A stretch of 64,000 nt of DNA from Moritella sp. F3 (GCF_015082335.1 NZ_BLRL01000015.1:51072-115071), one strand, 5' to 3'; numbered from the stretch's first letter, positions 17,440-26,440 are shown. Notes: generated by a model from the letters alone, not told the origin. Program-made: numbers and translations.

Positions 17440-17688
17440 CTATTCCGCCTGTTCTATGTCACGAGCTGTCTTAGCGTCATACGTAGTTTGGTGGTAGCTC
17501 TTAATGATATTTTCGCCATAAATACCAGATATACCATTCACAATGCCGTCATTTGAAACAGGGGCTTGTGGATCTAATATCTGAAGTTCTTTAATGTGCA
17601 ATGTCGATGCAGATAATTGATAGTCAGGTATCTGGTTACACGCGACAAATAATGGTGTTAATAAAAGTATAAGGCTAATGTGTTTCAT
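17440..17688 (-). CDS. Small tad-locus lipoprotein in the rcpB position
   Basis: An 82-residue predicted lipoprotein: MKHISLILLLTPLFVAC has a signal helix and lipobox FVAC, with the mature protein starting at C17. The remaining 65 residues are polar and resemble nothing I recognise. It lies directly between rcpA and tadG, the place where rcpB is found in the Aggregatibacter locus, so a role beside the secretin in the outer membrane is likely by position only. ATG at 17688 follows AAGGAAA. A good start, good ribosome site and tight spacing support it being real. Confidence 0.72.
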   Translation of the reverse strand: MKHISLILLLTPLFVACNQIPDYQLSASTLHIKELQILDPQAPVSNDGIVNGISGIYGENIIKSYHQTTYDAKTARDIEQAE

Positions 17689-17697
17689 GCTATTTCC

Positions 17698-19155
17698 TTA
17701 ATTTAACTGATGACCATACTGTTCTTCTGTACCACCTGTATTCGGTGTGATAGCTGAACTATTGGAGTCATCTTTTTCATTCGGAGATGTGCTATTTTTA
17801 GCGCTTTCTTGATCGGTCATTTTCCCAAGTAAGTAGAATTCCATGTCAGATACAGGAACAAAACCATCGGTAGGCAAAGGCACACCTTCTTTATTAAACG
17901 GACGTACTAACCTTGGTGTAACCATGATGACTAGCTCCGTTTGGCCACTAATATATTCATGACTACTAAACAATTGGCCAAGAATTGGGATGTCGCCTAA
18001 ACCAGGTACTTTAGATACCGAGTCTCTCAAGTTGTCACTGAGTAATCCGCCAATTGCGATTGACTGACCATCAGCAAGTTCAATGGTAGTTTCTGCTGAA
18101 CGTTTAACTAAGGAAGGAACTATAATTGTCGCAGACGACCCAATTGGTGAGACACCTAAACTATTGACGTTACTAATTTCACTTACAAGCACTTTCAAGC
18201 TAAGGTTAATTTTTCCAGAGTCAAGAATAGTAGGGACGAAGCTTACTCCGACACCGAAATCTCTATACTCAATCGTAGTACCATCTTCACTTGGTACTGG
18301 AATTGGGAATTCACCACCAGATAAAAACTCCGCCTTTTGACCACTTAATGCCGTGATATTAGGTTCTGCTAATATTTTTGCTAGACCGTTACTTTTAGCA
18401 ATATCCAAGGTGAAGTTAAATAGCATATCACCAGTTAAATAGCTGGCGAATATACCGGAATCTATAGAAGGAAAGATAGCTGAATTACCTGAGATTGCGC
18501 CGCCTGTGAAGTCCGAGCCGGTAAATGCTAATAAAGTATTTGCGTCTAAATTACGTGCTACTTCGGTGCTGACTTCTGCAACGGTTACTTCAAGCATGAC
18601 TTGTTGTCCACCGCCAATCGATATCATATTAATAACAACACTTTTGTTTTTAGTTGTGGTTGCTGCTGTGGCATACCCCTGTGCGAGCTTAATTGCGGTA
18701 TTCATTTTTGATAATGAAGTAGACTGGCCACTCACGAGTAGTTGTCCTTGGGATGTCTGCACACCTATTTCTTCATTAGGTAAAAATTGATGTAAGCGTT
18801 TTCTTAGGCTGTTTAGATCATGCGTGACTTCTAAATTCATTACCTCAACTAAATTGTCCTTTTCATCCCAAATCATGACGTTAGTTGTACCAAGTTGTTT
18901 GCCGACAATGTACAGCTCGCTACTACGCAGTATTAATATATCTGCTATAGCGGGGTTACCAACAGAAACACGATGTATTGGTTGTTTCATGTTTAAATTT
19001 TTAGATTTGAAAATAGGAATTTTAACACTATCATCATCTAACGCAGTTGGTCCGCCTGCAAAAGAGGTGCTTGTAGAGAGACAAAATACTAGAAATAATG
19101 AAAGACACTTTAACCGTTTACAATATAAATTTATAACTTGAAGAAATACCATCAT
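17698..19155 (-). CDS. rcpA: Tad pilus outer-membrane secretin RcpA/CpaC
   Basis: Outer-membrane channel for the Flp pilus. A signal peptide ends near STSFAGG, then an N-terminal BON/pilus-secretin domain (KNLNMKQPIHRVSVGNPAIADILIL...GTTNVMIWD) and the secretin core with VMLEVTVAEVS, ILAEPNITALSGQKAEFLSGGEFPIP and, near the end, VPGLGDIPILGQLF plus ELVIMVTPRLVRP. The last 50 residues are a Ser/Asn-rich tail. I start at ATG 19155 behind AGGTGA; a GTG three codons upstream is in frame. It follows rcpC by 26 bp. Confidence 0.95.
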   Translation of the reverse strand: MMVFLQVINLYCKRLKCLSLFLVFCLSTSTSFAGGPTALDDDSVKIPIFKSKNLNMKQPIHRVSVGNPAIADILILRSSELYIVGKQLGTTNVMIWDEKDNLVEVMNLEVTHDLNSLRKRLHQFLPNEEIGVQTSQGQLLVSGQSTSLSKMNTAIKLAQGYATAATTTKNKSVVINMISIGGGQQVMLEVTVAEVSTEVARNLDANTLLAFTGSDFTGGAISGNSAIFPSIDSGIFASYLTGDMLFNFTLDIAKSNGLAKILAEPNITALSGQKAEFLSGGEFPIPVPSEDGTTIEYRDFGVGVSFVPTILDSGKINLSLKVLVSEISNVNSLGVSPIGSSATIIVPSLVKRSAETTIELADGQSIAIGGLLSDNLRDSVSKVPGLGDIPILGQLFSSHEYISGQTELVIMVTPRLVRPFNKEGVPLPTDGFVPVSDMEFYLLGKMTDQESAKNSTSPNEKDDSNSSAITPNTGGTEEQYGHQLN

Positions 19156-19181
19156 ATTCGTCACCTATCTAGGGCTTATCA

Positions 19182-20003
19182 TTAGATCTTAAGTTGAACG
19201 GACTCTTGCGCCGTTCCACGGATGATTTCAACTTTTCGATTATTCGATTGCTTACTACGTACTCGAAGGGGTTGTATTTTTTTTATTGGTTTAATGACTG
19301 TATCGATAGGTTGTGTGGCTAACTCGGGATCGCTACTGTTGTTGGTGTTTACTGCAGTATGATTATCGATTGGATTGCGGAGTGCTAATTGTAAACTGCC
19401 TTGGCTTTTTGCTGTTAGCAGTGACTCAGCCTGTTCTAAGCCAACTTCGACGGTAACTGCTCTGACTAATTGTGGTGTATTTTCACTTTGTGCCGCACGT
19501 TGATCAATCGCTAAAATCTTGATATTTGCGAGAACAACTTCAGTCGTGATTTTACCGTTACTTTCCATCGTGCTGAGAATATCGACTCTGTTACCAGGTA
19601 AGAGAAACCCTGCTACACCGACAACGTCATTTACACGAATGGTGATAGCACGCATATTGGCAGTAATTAAACTGGCTAATGTACTGCCTTCACCTTTGAC
19701 AAATAAGCGTTCTTTGCGAATCAGGTCACCTCTGTATATTGGATCTTTCGCGATCATACCGAATATATCTTCTGGGTTTTCAATGGTACTTTCAGTTGAG
19801 AGTGACTTAGGAAGTGCCTTGAGTATGATGTGCTTTGAATCAATTTGTGTTCCTATGCTTAAATCCATTGTTGCAATTGCGACATAGACTTCATTTTCTG
19901 CTGCTTCCGGTTTATTAATTTCTAACCAGTTACGTGCAACCATTATTGCACCAATACCAAATACGGCAGATAACAAGATAGAGAGTAGTGTTTTTTTATT
20001 CAT
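19182..20003 (-). CDS. rcpC: Flp pilus assembly protein RcpC/CpaB
   Basis: Periplasmic, membrane-anchored protein with a SAF domain, thought to contact peptidoglycan and the secretin. A single N-terminal helix (LLSILLSAVFGIGAIMVA) is followed by EVYVAIATMDLSIGTQIDSKHI, the SAF-like start, and by ITIRVNDVVGVAGFLLPGNRVDILST, the CpaB/RcpC signature, around residues 120-150. The C-terminus is basic (PLRVRSKQSNNRKVEIIRG). Length 273 is normal. Confidence 0.92.
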   Translation of the reverse strand: MNKKTLLSILLSAVFGIGAIMVARNWLEINKPEAAENEVYVAIATMDLSIGTQIDSKHIILKALPKSLSTESTIENPEDIFGMIAKDPIYRGDLIRKERLFVKGEGSTLASLITANMRAITIRVNDVVGVAGFLLPGNRVDILSTMESNGKITTEVVLANIKILAIDQRAAQSENTPQLVRAVTVEVGLEQAESLLTAKSQGSLQLALRNPIDNHTAVNTNNSSDPELATQPIDTVIKPIKKIQPLRVRSKQSNNRKVEIIRGTAQESVQLKI

Positions 20004-20035
20004 TTGGTACCTACCTATCTGATAGATTAGTGGAT

Positions 20036-21385
20036 TTAACTAACAAAATAATGTTTCCAAGCCGTATCGATCAATTGGTTATCAACTTCAGGATCAAGTT
20101 CGTTAAACTTGATTTGATCGCTGACAATACTCAATAAATCACTGGGAAAGCAGGGCAGGAACGGCTTCTTTGTTACCAAGTGATGGGTATTAATCAGATA
20201 ATTGAATGTTTCAGTTGTACAGGATAATTTGAGGTCAGCGCAAACGTTAAACCACAACGTTTGATAATTACTTAGTGTAAGTGGGTTGAACTCAATTTTA
20301 TAACCAAGACGACGTAAGAAGGCCTCATCAACAAGGGCTGCTGGTTCTAAATTGGTTGAGAATAATAATATAAGCTCAAATGGTATTTCAAAATGGACGC
20401 CGTTAGGTAAAAACAAAAAGTCTCTGCGTTCTTCTAATGGAATAATCCATCGGTTGAATAATTCCACTGGCGTAATCTTTTGCCTGCCAAGATCATCGAG
20501 CAATAAGATGCCGTTATTGGCTTTCATCTGCAAAGGGGCTTTGTAGGTTTTACTCGTCGGGTCGAAATTTACTTCTAGCATTGATTCTGTCAGTTCACCG
20601 CCAGTTACCAGTAAGGGACGATGACATAAATACCAACGCGGGTCATGGCCTTGATCTAGATTAAACAGCGTTTCTGAATCCTCGCTCGATGTACAGTCAG
20701 CAAGGTCGTGTACTTGAGGGTCATAAACTTGAATTATGTTATTGTTTATTTCAATCGCCGATGGTATTAGCACATCATCCTTAAATAATTTATTTAAATT
20801 ACGACAGAGGTAGCTTTTACCTACACCTGGTTTGCCATATATCAATATCGGTTTTGTTGAGTTTAATGCTGGACCTATTGCGCTGGTTAATTCCTCAGAA
20901 AACATTAAATCTTTAAATGTTGCGTTCATACGTTGTTTTGTTATTTGGGTATGTCTACTGGTTTGCTGGGTGACAACACTAACGTATTGTATTAATGGTA
21001 CAGGTGCAGGCCCTACATAGCCGTTATGAGAAAATGCTAATTCAGCTTCTTTTTCACCAATGCCAGATAATGCATAACGCATTTGACCATTGCTGGCACT
21101 TTGCTTGTTTTCTATCCAAGATAAATCTTTAGCTATATCCATTAACGATTGTACTATCCCACCACTCAATGCTAATGCGGCCGACAAATCTCTAATCGTG
21201 GCTATATTCAATTCTTGTATATGTTTTATTAACAACTGGATAAGCAGTTGGGTCGAAAGACCTGTCTCCTCAATTGTCGTTGGACGTCGAGCTAATTTAT
21301 CAGGAGTGAGTGATAATAAGTTGGCACACTCTATCGAGGTTGAAATATTTTGGTTATTGTTCGTATCTGCGGATATTGCGGTCAT
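20036..21385 (-). CDS. AAA+ ATPase of unknown role within the tad operon
   Basis: A 449-residue AAA+ protein between tadV and rcpC. Residues about 45-110 look like a winged-helix domain (ELNIATIRDLSAALALSGGI...MRYALSGIG). A linker with GYVGPAPVPLIQY (122-134) leads to the ATPase: Walker A GKPGVGKS (184-191), Walker B LLLDDLG (294-300), sensor-1 type FSTNLEP (N345) and arginines RR at 359-360. The fold should work as an oligomeric remodelling ATPase. It has no transmembrane helix. It is not one of the canonical tad/rcp/cpa genes, so I give no function; candidate roles are assembly chaperone or regulator of the pilus machine. Spacing of 32 and 36 bp to its neighbours implies cotranscription. 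Confidence 0.82.
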   Translation of the reverse strand: MTAISADTNNNQNISTSIECANLLSLTPDKLARRPTTIEETGLSTQLLIQLLIKHIQELNIATIRDLSAALALSGGIVQSLMDIAKDLSWIENKQSASNGQMRYALSGIGEKEAELAFSHNGYVGPAPVPLIQYVSVVTQQTSRHTQITKQRMNATFKDLMFSEELTSAIGPALNSTKPILIYGKPGVGKSYLCRNLNKLFKDDVLIPSAIEINNNIIQVYDPQVHDLADCTSSEDSETLFNLDQGHDPRWYLCHRPLLVTGGELTESMLEVNFDPTSKTYKAPLQMKANNGILLLDDLGRQKITPVELFNRWIIPLEERRDFLFLPNGVHFEIPFELILLFSTNLEPAALVDEAFLRRLGYKIEFNPLTLSNYQTLWFNVCADLKLSCTTETFNYLINTHHLVTKKPFLPCFPSDLLSIVSDQIKFNELDPEVDNQLIDTAWKHYFVS

Positions 21386-21421
21386 GGCAATGCCTATGTG
21401 ATTTAAACAGATGAGTCGTTT

Positions 21422-21973
21422 TTATACAAAAGAGTTTAGTAAGCGATTAATGCTGGGGTCTAAATAGCAGGCGAGTAACCAACCGAGCATTAACGCCGGT
21501 GCATAAGGTACTTGCACCGCACCCATATCACCTGGTTCGGGTTTAAAATATGTACGGGTGTAAATGCAATCTGTATAACGAGATATAGCTAGCTTAACAC
21601 CATTAAACCCAACGGTTTTTATTGCGATTAATATACTTGTAAAGACGCCAAAAACTATCGCATATGCAATGGACCAAATAATGATGAGTGGGCCTGAAAG
21701 GGCGCCTATAGCGATCATTATTTTGACATCGCCAGCACCAAGAAGGCGGAAGGCGAAGGCTGGAAGTAAAACAACAAGTGCTAACGCTGCGCCTGATAAT
21801 GATTGACCCAATCCGAATAGACCATTAAATGTAGTGTTGATTATTAACCCTAACAATAACGTTATTAGACATAACTTGTTAGGAATACGTTGATAACGTA
21901 GGTCAAAATATAAGGCAATACTTAGCATTATAATTGATGCTGTAACATTTATTAACAACGTATTATCGTCCAT
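21422..21973 (-). CDS. tadV: Flp prepilin peptidase TadV/CpaA
   Basis: Small A24 aspartic prepilin peptidase that processes Flp and the pseudopilins. The first catalytic Asp lies in YFDLRYQRIPN, and the second in the GxGD motif LLGAGDVKIMIA. Five to six hydrophobic helices span the protein; the methylase domain of large PilD-type enzymes is missing, as expected for TadV. I chose ATG at 21973 behind GGTGA at 6 bases; an in-frame ATG at 21997 has no ribosome site. It is 45 bp downstream of flp. Confidence 0.92.
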   Translation of the reverse strand: MDDNTLLINVTASIIMLSIALYFDLRYQRIPNKLCLITLLLGLIINTTFNGLFGLGQSLSGAALALVVLLPAFAFRLLGAGDVKIMIAIGALSGPLIIIWSIAYAIVFGVFTSILIAIKTVGFNGVKLAISRYTDCIYTRTYFKPEPGDMGAVQVPYAPALMLGWLLACYLDPSINRLLNSFV

Positions 21974-22018
21974 AATATCACCACGGTTGAGTATCATGTG
22001 TTGGTGTGCTTACACTTC

Positions 22019-22216
22019 CTAAGGAACAACAACTGTAGGCGTTCCACCTATTGCAGTGGTTAACGAGTCAAGTCGATCTGAAGCCGCACCACCTAAATCA
22101 GTGAAAGCAGTTACAAGGGCACCAACAACTAAACCACCAGCTACAGCATACTCAACCGCAGTTAGACCACTTTCGTCTTCGATAAAATCTTGGATAAACA
22201 TTGATAATTTATTCAT
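22019..22216 (-). CDS. flp: Flp-type pilin subunit
   Basis: A 65-residue Flp/Fap pilin, the main structural subunit. The leader MNKLSMFIQDFIEDESG is followed by LTAVEYAVAGGLVVGALV: cleavage after G17 leaves Glu at +5 and Tyr at +6, the Flp signature. ATG at 22216 has GGAG 8 bases upstream, whereas a further in-frame ATG at 22249 adds an unlikely extension. It is the first gene of the tad cluster, behind about 190 bp of noncoding sequence carrying direct repeats. Confidence 0.93.
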   Translation of the reverse strand: MNKLSMFIQDFIEDESGLTAVEYAVAGGLVVGALVTAFTDLGGAASDRLDSLTTAIGGTPTVVVP

Positions 22217-22357
22217 TTTTAGTACTCCAATAAATTGCTTTAAATACACAAATATAGATTAATACATTGATTTTATTAGTTTTACTTCTTAATGCTCCTT
22301 GCTTTAGAAGCATATACATAAAAGTAGAGCACTATCTGATTATTGGCTATTTTTTAT

Positions 22358-22414
22358 TGTATTAATTTGTTAAATATGTATCAACTTGTTAAATATATAT
22401 CAACTTGTTAATTC
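22358..22414. repeat. Three 19-bp direct repeats upstream of flp
   Basis: Consecutive units at 22358-22376, 22377-22395 and 22396-22414 share the core TATCAACTTGTTAAATA with small changes. They lie about 140-200 bp upstream of the flp start and run into the last codons of the L,D-transpeptidase gene. The head-to-tail spacing (just under two helical turns) resembles an activator binding array; a regulator has not been identified. Confidence 0.6.
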
Positions 22415-23919
22415 TTTGTTGGTTTGCTAAGCGTGTATTGGGTGTTATGGGCGTCTTTTTTGTAGAGGTCGTTGCGAAAGTTGATTCTCCCTAAGTGGTC
22501 AACCCATGTTGTTTGATAAGTGATAAAGACGGGCAGTGTTCTAGCAAGCCTTACGTGTGTAGTTTCAGATTTATTGTTATCGTGATTGATAAGTAAGCTA
22601 GTGAGTAAATTGTTTGGTTCTTGCAGGCGAATACAGCCATGGCTAAGCGCTCTATTGTATCGATTAAACAAGTGCTTAGTGGGTGTGTCATGTAAGAAGA
22701 TAGCGTTGTTATTTTTAATATTAAACCGCACCTTGCCTAAAGCGTTATTATTGCCAGCTCGTTGAACTAAGCGGTATTGTCCTAACATATCTTGCAAGTT
22801 CACAGGTATCTCTTGGTACACTGTATTAGCACCATAACCCTTGGCTAAGTGGAAATTAAGATTTTTTAGCGCAGTGCTATTCTTGCTGTGCAAAGGTAAG
22901 AGCTCGTTATTGATTATGTTACGCGTAGGTGTCCATGTGGGATTGAGGGTGACGGAATTGACCTCTGTGATCATGACTGGCGTTTGGTTACTCGGTTTGC
23001 CAACAATGACTTTCATTTTCAAAACAGACTTACCCTTATCTACGAGCATTAAATCAAATCCGGGTATATTGACCATAATGTACTTACTTGGCGGAGTTCG
23101 CGGTAAAGAAAGCCAACGCCATAAGTTAACTTGGAGCTTGTTGATACGCGTTGCTATGCTTTGGTTTAATGCATCCGTTGTGTGTATATCAAGTTTCCCG
23201 GACGGCTTTAACCCATGACGGCGCTGAAAATGCTTTATACCGTTCATGATGCTCTGATCAAATATGTTTAACCTATGCTTTGATGTCGAACCTGTTTTCA
23301 AGTCATTCAATGTAACTAACTTATGTCTGAGTATCCTAACTTCTCTATGCGCTTGGCCTAGCCGTGGGTTAAATGTATCCGTGAGCGGCGGCCAGTCAAT
23401 ATCCTTGATGTGTCTGTATTTGTTAATCGCCTGCCTTAAACGTATCACCGCGTTAAATTGTGGCATTGCTGAGTCAATATAGGCTGGCAGCGTATCGTTT
23501 TTAATCGCGGCTTTAAAATCAGCGGGGTTATTTGCTACCGAACTTAATTGATTCCCCTGTGATTGCGAGGCTATGTAATACAACTCAAGGCTAAGTGCTT
23601 TGTCTGTTGCTTCCATGTTACTCAATTCATGGCGAGTGAGCTTAGGGTGTTCTCTAATGCCTAGGTCAGCTAATAAACTTAATAATGTAAGGCCTGATAG
23701 ATTAATTCGATGCGCATCAAAAAATAATAACTTACCTTTATTGATACTTTGTAGCTCTGTGTATATATGTTGATCTGGCAGGGGGGAAGAAATCGTCTTT
23801 ATTGGTTTGATACTGTTTGAATTGCTTGCATAAGTGTTTTTATGGAAAGAGATAACAATTAATGTAATGGCCAGTGTGTTGAATATTAATTTCGTTCGTG
23901 AATGTCGCTCATTACGCAT
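22408..23919 (-). CDS. YcbB/LdtD-like L,D-transpeptidase
   Basis: Periplasmic peptidoglycan cross-linking enzyme. After an N-terminal signal or anchor helix (LIFNTLAITLIVISF) comes a helical region, a PG_binding_1 domain at about 222-253 (IKHFQRRHGLKPSGKLDIHTTDAL) and the YkuD catalytic domain from about 280. The catalytic motif is SHGCIRL at 426-432 with nucleophile C429, and H410 in IFLHDTP. At 503 residues it is shorter than E. coli LdtD (615). It lies directly upstream of the tad cluster on the same strand, so a link with pilus passage through the wall is possible but unproven. Confidence 0.9.
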   Translation of the reverse strand: MRNERHSRTKLIFNTLAITLIVISFHKNTYASNSNSIKPIKTISSPLPDQHIYTELQSINKGKLLFFDAHRINLSGLTLLSLLADLGIREHPKLTRHELSNMEATDKALSLELYYIASQSQGNQLSSVANNPADFKAAIKNDTLPAYIDSAMPQFNAVIRLRQAINKYRHIKDIDWPPLTDTFNPRLGQAHREVRILRHKLVTLNDLKTGSTSKHRLNIFDQSIMNGIKHFQRRHGLKPSGKLDIHTTDALNQSIATRINKLQVNLWRWLSLPRTPPSKYIMVNIPGFDLMLVDKGKSVLKMKVIVGKPSNQTPVMITEVNSVTLNPTWTPTRNIINNELLPLHSKNSTALKNLNFHLAKGYGANTVYQEIPVNLQDMLGQYRLVQRAGNNNALGKVRFNIKNNNAIFLHDTPTKHLFNRYNRALSHGCIRLQEPNNLLTSLLINHDNNKSETTHVRLARTLPVFITYQTTWVDHLGRINFRNDLYKKDAHNTQYTLSKPTKN

Positions 23920-24131
23920 CAGTCTATCCTTAGATTACTTTTTAAATAGGACTAAATATTAGTTAATCTTTTAAGTGTAGATGTGAATCTATTTTAGGAG
24001 GGGAGGGATTACGTTAACAATTTTAAAATGATGGGAAGTGAACTTGCTGGTGATTAAGTCATCATGAATTAAACGAGAGTTAATTAAGTCAGTCGGAGTT
24101 GAATAGGAGTTACTTAAGTGATTGCAAGTTT

Positions 24132-24173
24132 GTAAGTGAGGCTTCATCTGGGAGAGAATGCCTCTCTACTTAC
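24132..24173. terminator. Hairpin downstream of fdxA
   Basis: GTAAGTGAGGC (24132-24142) pairs with GCCTCTCTACTTAC (24160-24173) with a 3-nt bulge. It sits 22 bp beyond the fdxA stop. There is no T-run on the minus strand, so termination is uncertain; the rest of the gap between fdxA and the L,D-transpeptidase gene shows nothing I can name. Confidence 0.35.
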
Positions 24174-24194
24174 AGAGTAATATTATGTGATCTA

Positions 24195-24521
24195 TTACTC
24201 GCGCTCTAATAATAATAGTTTGTTGTCTACATCAGCCCAATCGTCTGCATCTGCTGGTGGCTCACATTTTTCGGTGATAACTGGCCATTGTTCTGCGAGT
24301 TCTGCATTAATTGCGATAAACACTTGTTGATCTTCTGGTACTTCATCTTCCTGAAATATCGCATTAACAGGGCATTCTGGTTCGCAAAGTCCACAATCAA
24401 TACATTCTATTGGATTAATAACTAAGAAGTTTGGTCCTTCATGAAAGGCGTCTGCTGGGCATACTGGAACACAATCACCATGTTTACATTTAATACAATT
24501 TTCGGTTACGACAAAAGCCAT
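24195..24521 (-). CDS. fdxA: Seven-iron ferredoxin FdxA
   Basis: Soluble electron carrier with one [3Fe-4S] and one [4Fe-4S] cluster. The cysteines are C9, C12, C17, C21 (ENCIKCKHGDCVPVCP) and C40, C43, C46, C50 (ECIDCGLCEPECP), in the order expected for Azotobacter-type FdI/FdxA. The acidic C-terminal tail of about 50 residues is typical. ATG at 24521 follows GAGGAT. It stands alone, divergent from the FAD oxidoreductase gene. Confidence 0.95.
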   Translation of the reverse strand: MAFVVTENCIKCKHGDCVPVCPADAFHEGPNFLVINPIECIDCGLCEPECPVNAIFQEDEVPEDQQVFIAINAELAEQWPVITEKCEPPADADDWADVDNKLLLLERE

Positions 24522-24743
24522 GATGCTTGATCCTCACATTTCAAAGTGGAGGCATTATACGTAAGCAGGCTTTAAAAGCAATTAACATCCCATTTAGAAC
24601 CTAAAACAGGCATGAAAACAACCTAGATTCAAATAATAAAATGCATATTTCTTCATAATAACGTAAAATGCCCGCCCTAAGATTTTAGTTTACTAGCTAG
24701 TGCGCCAACTGCGTGATGCCTTTTCATATTTGGATAATTTTCT

Positions 24744-26360
24744 ATGTTACGTTTAACCGATGTAAAACTTCCGTTAGATCATAATGATCAAGCAATTAAT
24801 GAATATATTTTAGAGAGATTGTCACTTAAACCTGAACAATTAATTGAATATACTGTTTTCCGTCGTGGTTATGATGCACGTAAACGTAATGTAATTATCC
24901 TAATGTATACATTAGACGTTACATTGGCTGATAGTGTAAATGAAGACGCATTACTTGCTACATTTGAAAAAGATCAGCATGTTCGTGTAACACCTGATAT
25001 GTCATATAAATTCGTTGCTGAGAAAACGGAAGAGATAGAACAGCGTCCTGTTGTTATTGGCTTTGGTCCTTGTGGTCTATTTACTGCATTAATCCTAGCG
25101 CAAATGGGTTTACGTCCAATTGTACTTGAACGTGGTAAAGAAGTGCGTGAAAGAACTAAGGATACCTTTGGATTTTGGCGTAAACGCGTATTAAATCCAG
25201 AATCAAACGTTCAATTTGGTGAAGGTGGTGCGGGTACATTCTCAGATGGTAAACTTTATAGCCAAGTGAAAGATCCAAAATTCCATGCTCGTAAAATTCT
25301 AACTGAATTTGTTAAAGCTGGCGCACCTGAAGAGATCATGTATTTAAGTAAACCACATATTGGTACATTTAAATTGGTGACTATGATCGAAACAATGCGT
25401 AAAGAGATTATTGAACTTGGCGGTGAAATTCGTTTTAGTGCGCGTGTTGATGATATTCTTATCGAAAACGATCAAGTCACGGGTGTAGAACTTGCTGGTG
25501 GCGAAATCATTGAAACAAATCATGTTTCTTTAGCGATTGGTCATAGTGCTCGTGATACATTTGAAATGCTGCAAAAACGTGGTGTTTACCTAGAAGCGAA
25601 ACCTTTCTCAATCGGTTTCCGTATTGAACACAAGCAAGCTGCAATTGACGATGCGCGTTTTGGTAAAAATGCAGGCAACCCATTACTTGGCGCTGCAGAT
25701 TACAAATTAGTTCATCATTGTAAGAATGGTCGTTCAGTATATAGCTTCTGTATGTGTCCTGGCGGAACCGTTGTTGCAGCGACATCTGAAGAAGGTTGTC
25801 TGGTAACAAACGGCATGAGCCAATACTCACGTAACGAAATGAATGCAAACAGCGCTATTGTTGTGGGTATTACACCCGAAGATTACCCAGGTAACCCATT
25901 AGCAGGTATCGATCTACAACGTAAATGGGAACAAAACGCGTTCGTTATCGGAGGTAGTAATTACGATGCACCGGGACAAACGGTTGGTGATTTCCTTTCT
26001 GGTAAAGGTGAGGGTGAATTTGGTGATGTTGTTCCATCATACAAGCCAGGGCTTAAATTTACAGACTTGAGTAAAACACTACCACCATTTGCTGTAGCTG
26101 CTATTCGTGAAGCGATCCCTGCTTTTGAAAAGAAAATTAAAGGTTTCTCTGCGAAAGATGCAACATTAACAGGTGTTGAAACACGTACATCATCACCAGT
26201 AAGTATTAAACGTGGTCGTGACTTCCAAAGTATCAGCACTAAGGGTCTATTCCCTGCTGGTGAAGGTGCTGGTTATGCTGGTGGCATTTTATCTGCTGGT
26301 ATTGACGGTATCAAGGTTGCTGAAGCAATGGCGCTTTCTATGCTGGTAAAAGAAGACTAA
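24744..26360 (+). CDS. FAD-dependent oxidoreductase (COG2509 type)
   Basis: A 538-residue flavoprotein of the uncharacterised NAD(P)/FAD-dependent dehydrogenase group. After an 85-residue N-terminal domain comes the Rossmann dinucleotide motif VVIGFGPCGLFTALI (103-117), then NVQFGEGGAGTFSDGKLYS, FRIEHKQ and a C-terminal FAD segment GLFPAGEGAGYAGGILSAGIDG. These motifs are characteristic of the group; the substrate is not known. The start at 24744 has only a weak upstream purine stretch. It is followed by a strong terminator and is probably monocistronic. Confidence 0.85.
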   Translation: MLRLTDVKLPLDHNDQAINEYILERLSLKPEQLIEYTVFRRGYDARKRNVIILMYTLDVTLADSVNEDALLATFEKDQHVRVTPDMSYKFVAEKTEEIEQRPVVIGFGPCGLFTALILAQMGLRPIVLERGKEVRERTKDTFGFWRKRVLNPESNVQFGEGGAGTFSDGKLYSQVKDPKFHARKILTEFVKAGAPEEIMYLSKPHIGTFKLVTMIETMRKEIIELGGEIRFSARVDDILIENDQVTGVELAGGEIIETNHVSLAIGHSARDTFEMLQKRGVYLEAKPFSIGFRIEHKQAAIDDARFGKNAGNPLLGAADYKLVHHCKNGRSVYSFCMCPGGTVVAATSEEGCLVTNGMSQYSRNEMNANSAIVVGITPEDYPGNPLAGIDLQRKWEQNAFVIGGSNYDAPGQTVGDFLSGKGEGEFGDVVPSYKPGLKFTDLSKTLPPFAVAAIREAIPAFEKKIKGFSAKDATLTGVETRTSSPVSIKRGRDFQSISTKGLFPAGEGAGYAGGILSAGIDGIKVAEAMALSMLVKED

Positions 26361-26394
26361 TTACGATTGACGATTGATTGTGAATCGTGAATAC

Positions 26395-26440
26395 AAAAAA
26401 GGAGAGTCTACTTTTTAATAGTAAGTAGCTCTCCTTTTTT
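26395..26440. terminator. Strong bidirectional terminator
   Basis: AAAAAAGGAGAG (26395-26406) pairs perfectly with 26429-26440, and an inner CTAC/GTAG stem extends it past a one-base bulge. T-runs are present on both strands, so it serves the FAD oxidoreductase gene and purC. Confidence 0.9.

Noticed and set aside
19519..19887. 122-codon plus-strand frame inside rcpC
   Set aside because: Shadow of rcpC: no ribosome site and the opposite strand has clear CpaB motifs.
9611..22249. Tad locus as a recently acquired genomic island
   Set aside because: Base composition and codon use look like the flanking his and fdxA genes, and there is no integrase, tRNA or direct-repeat boundary.
22358..22414. 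Possible small CRISPR-like array
   Set aside because: The 19-bp units are head to tail without spacers, and there are no cas genes.
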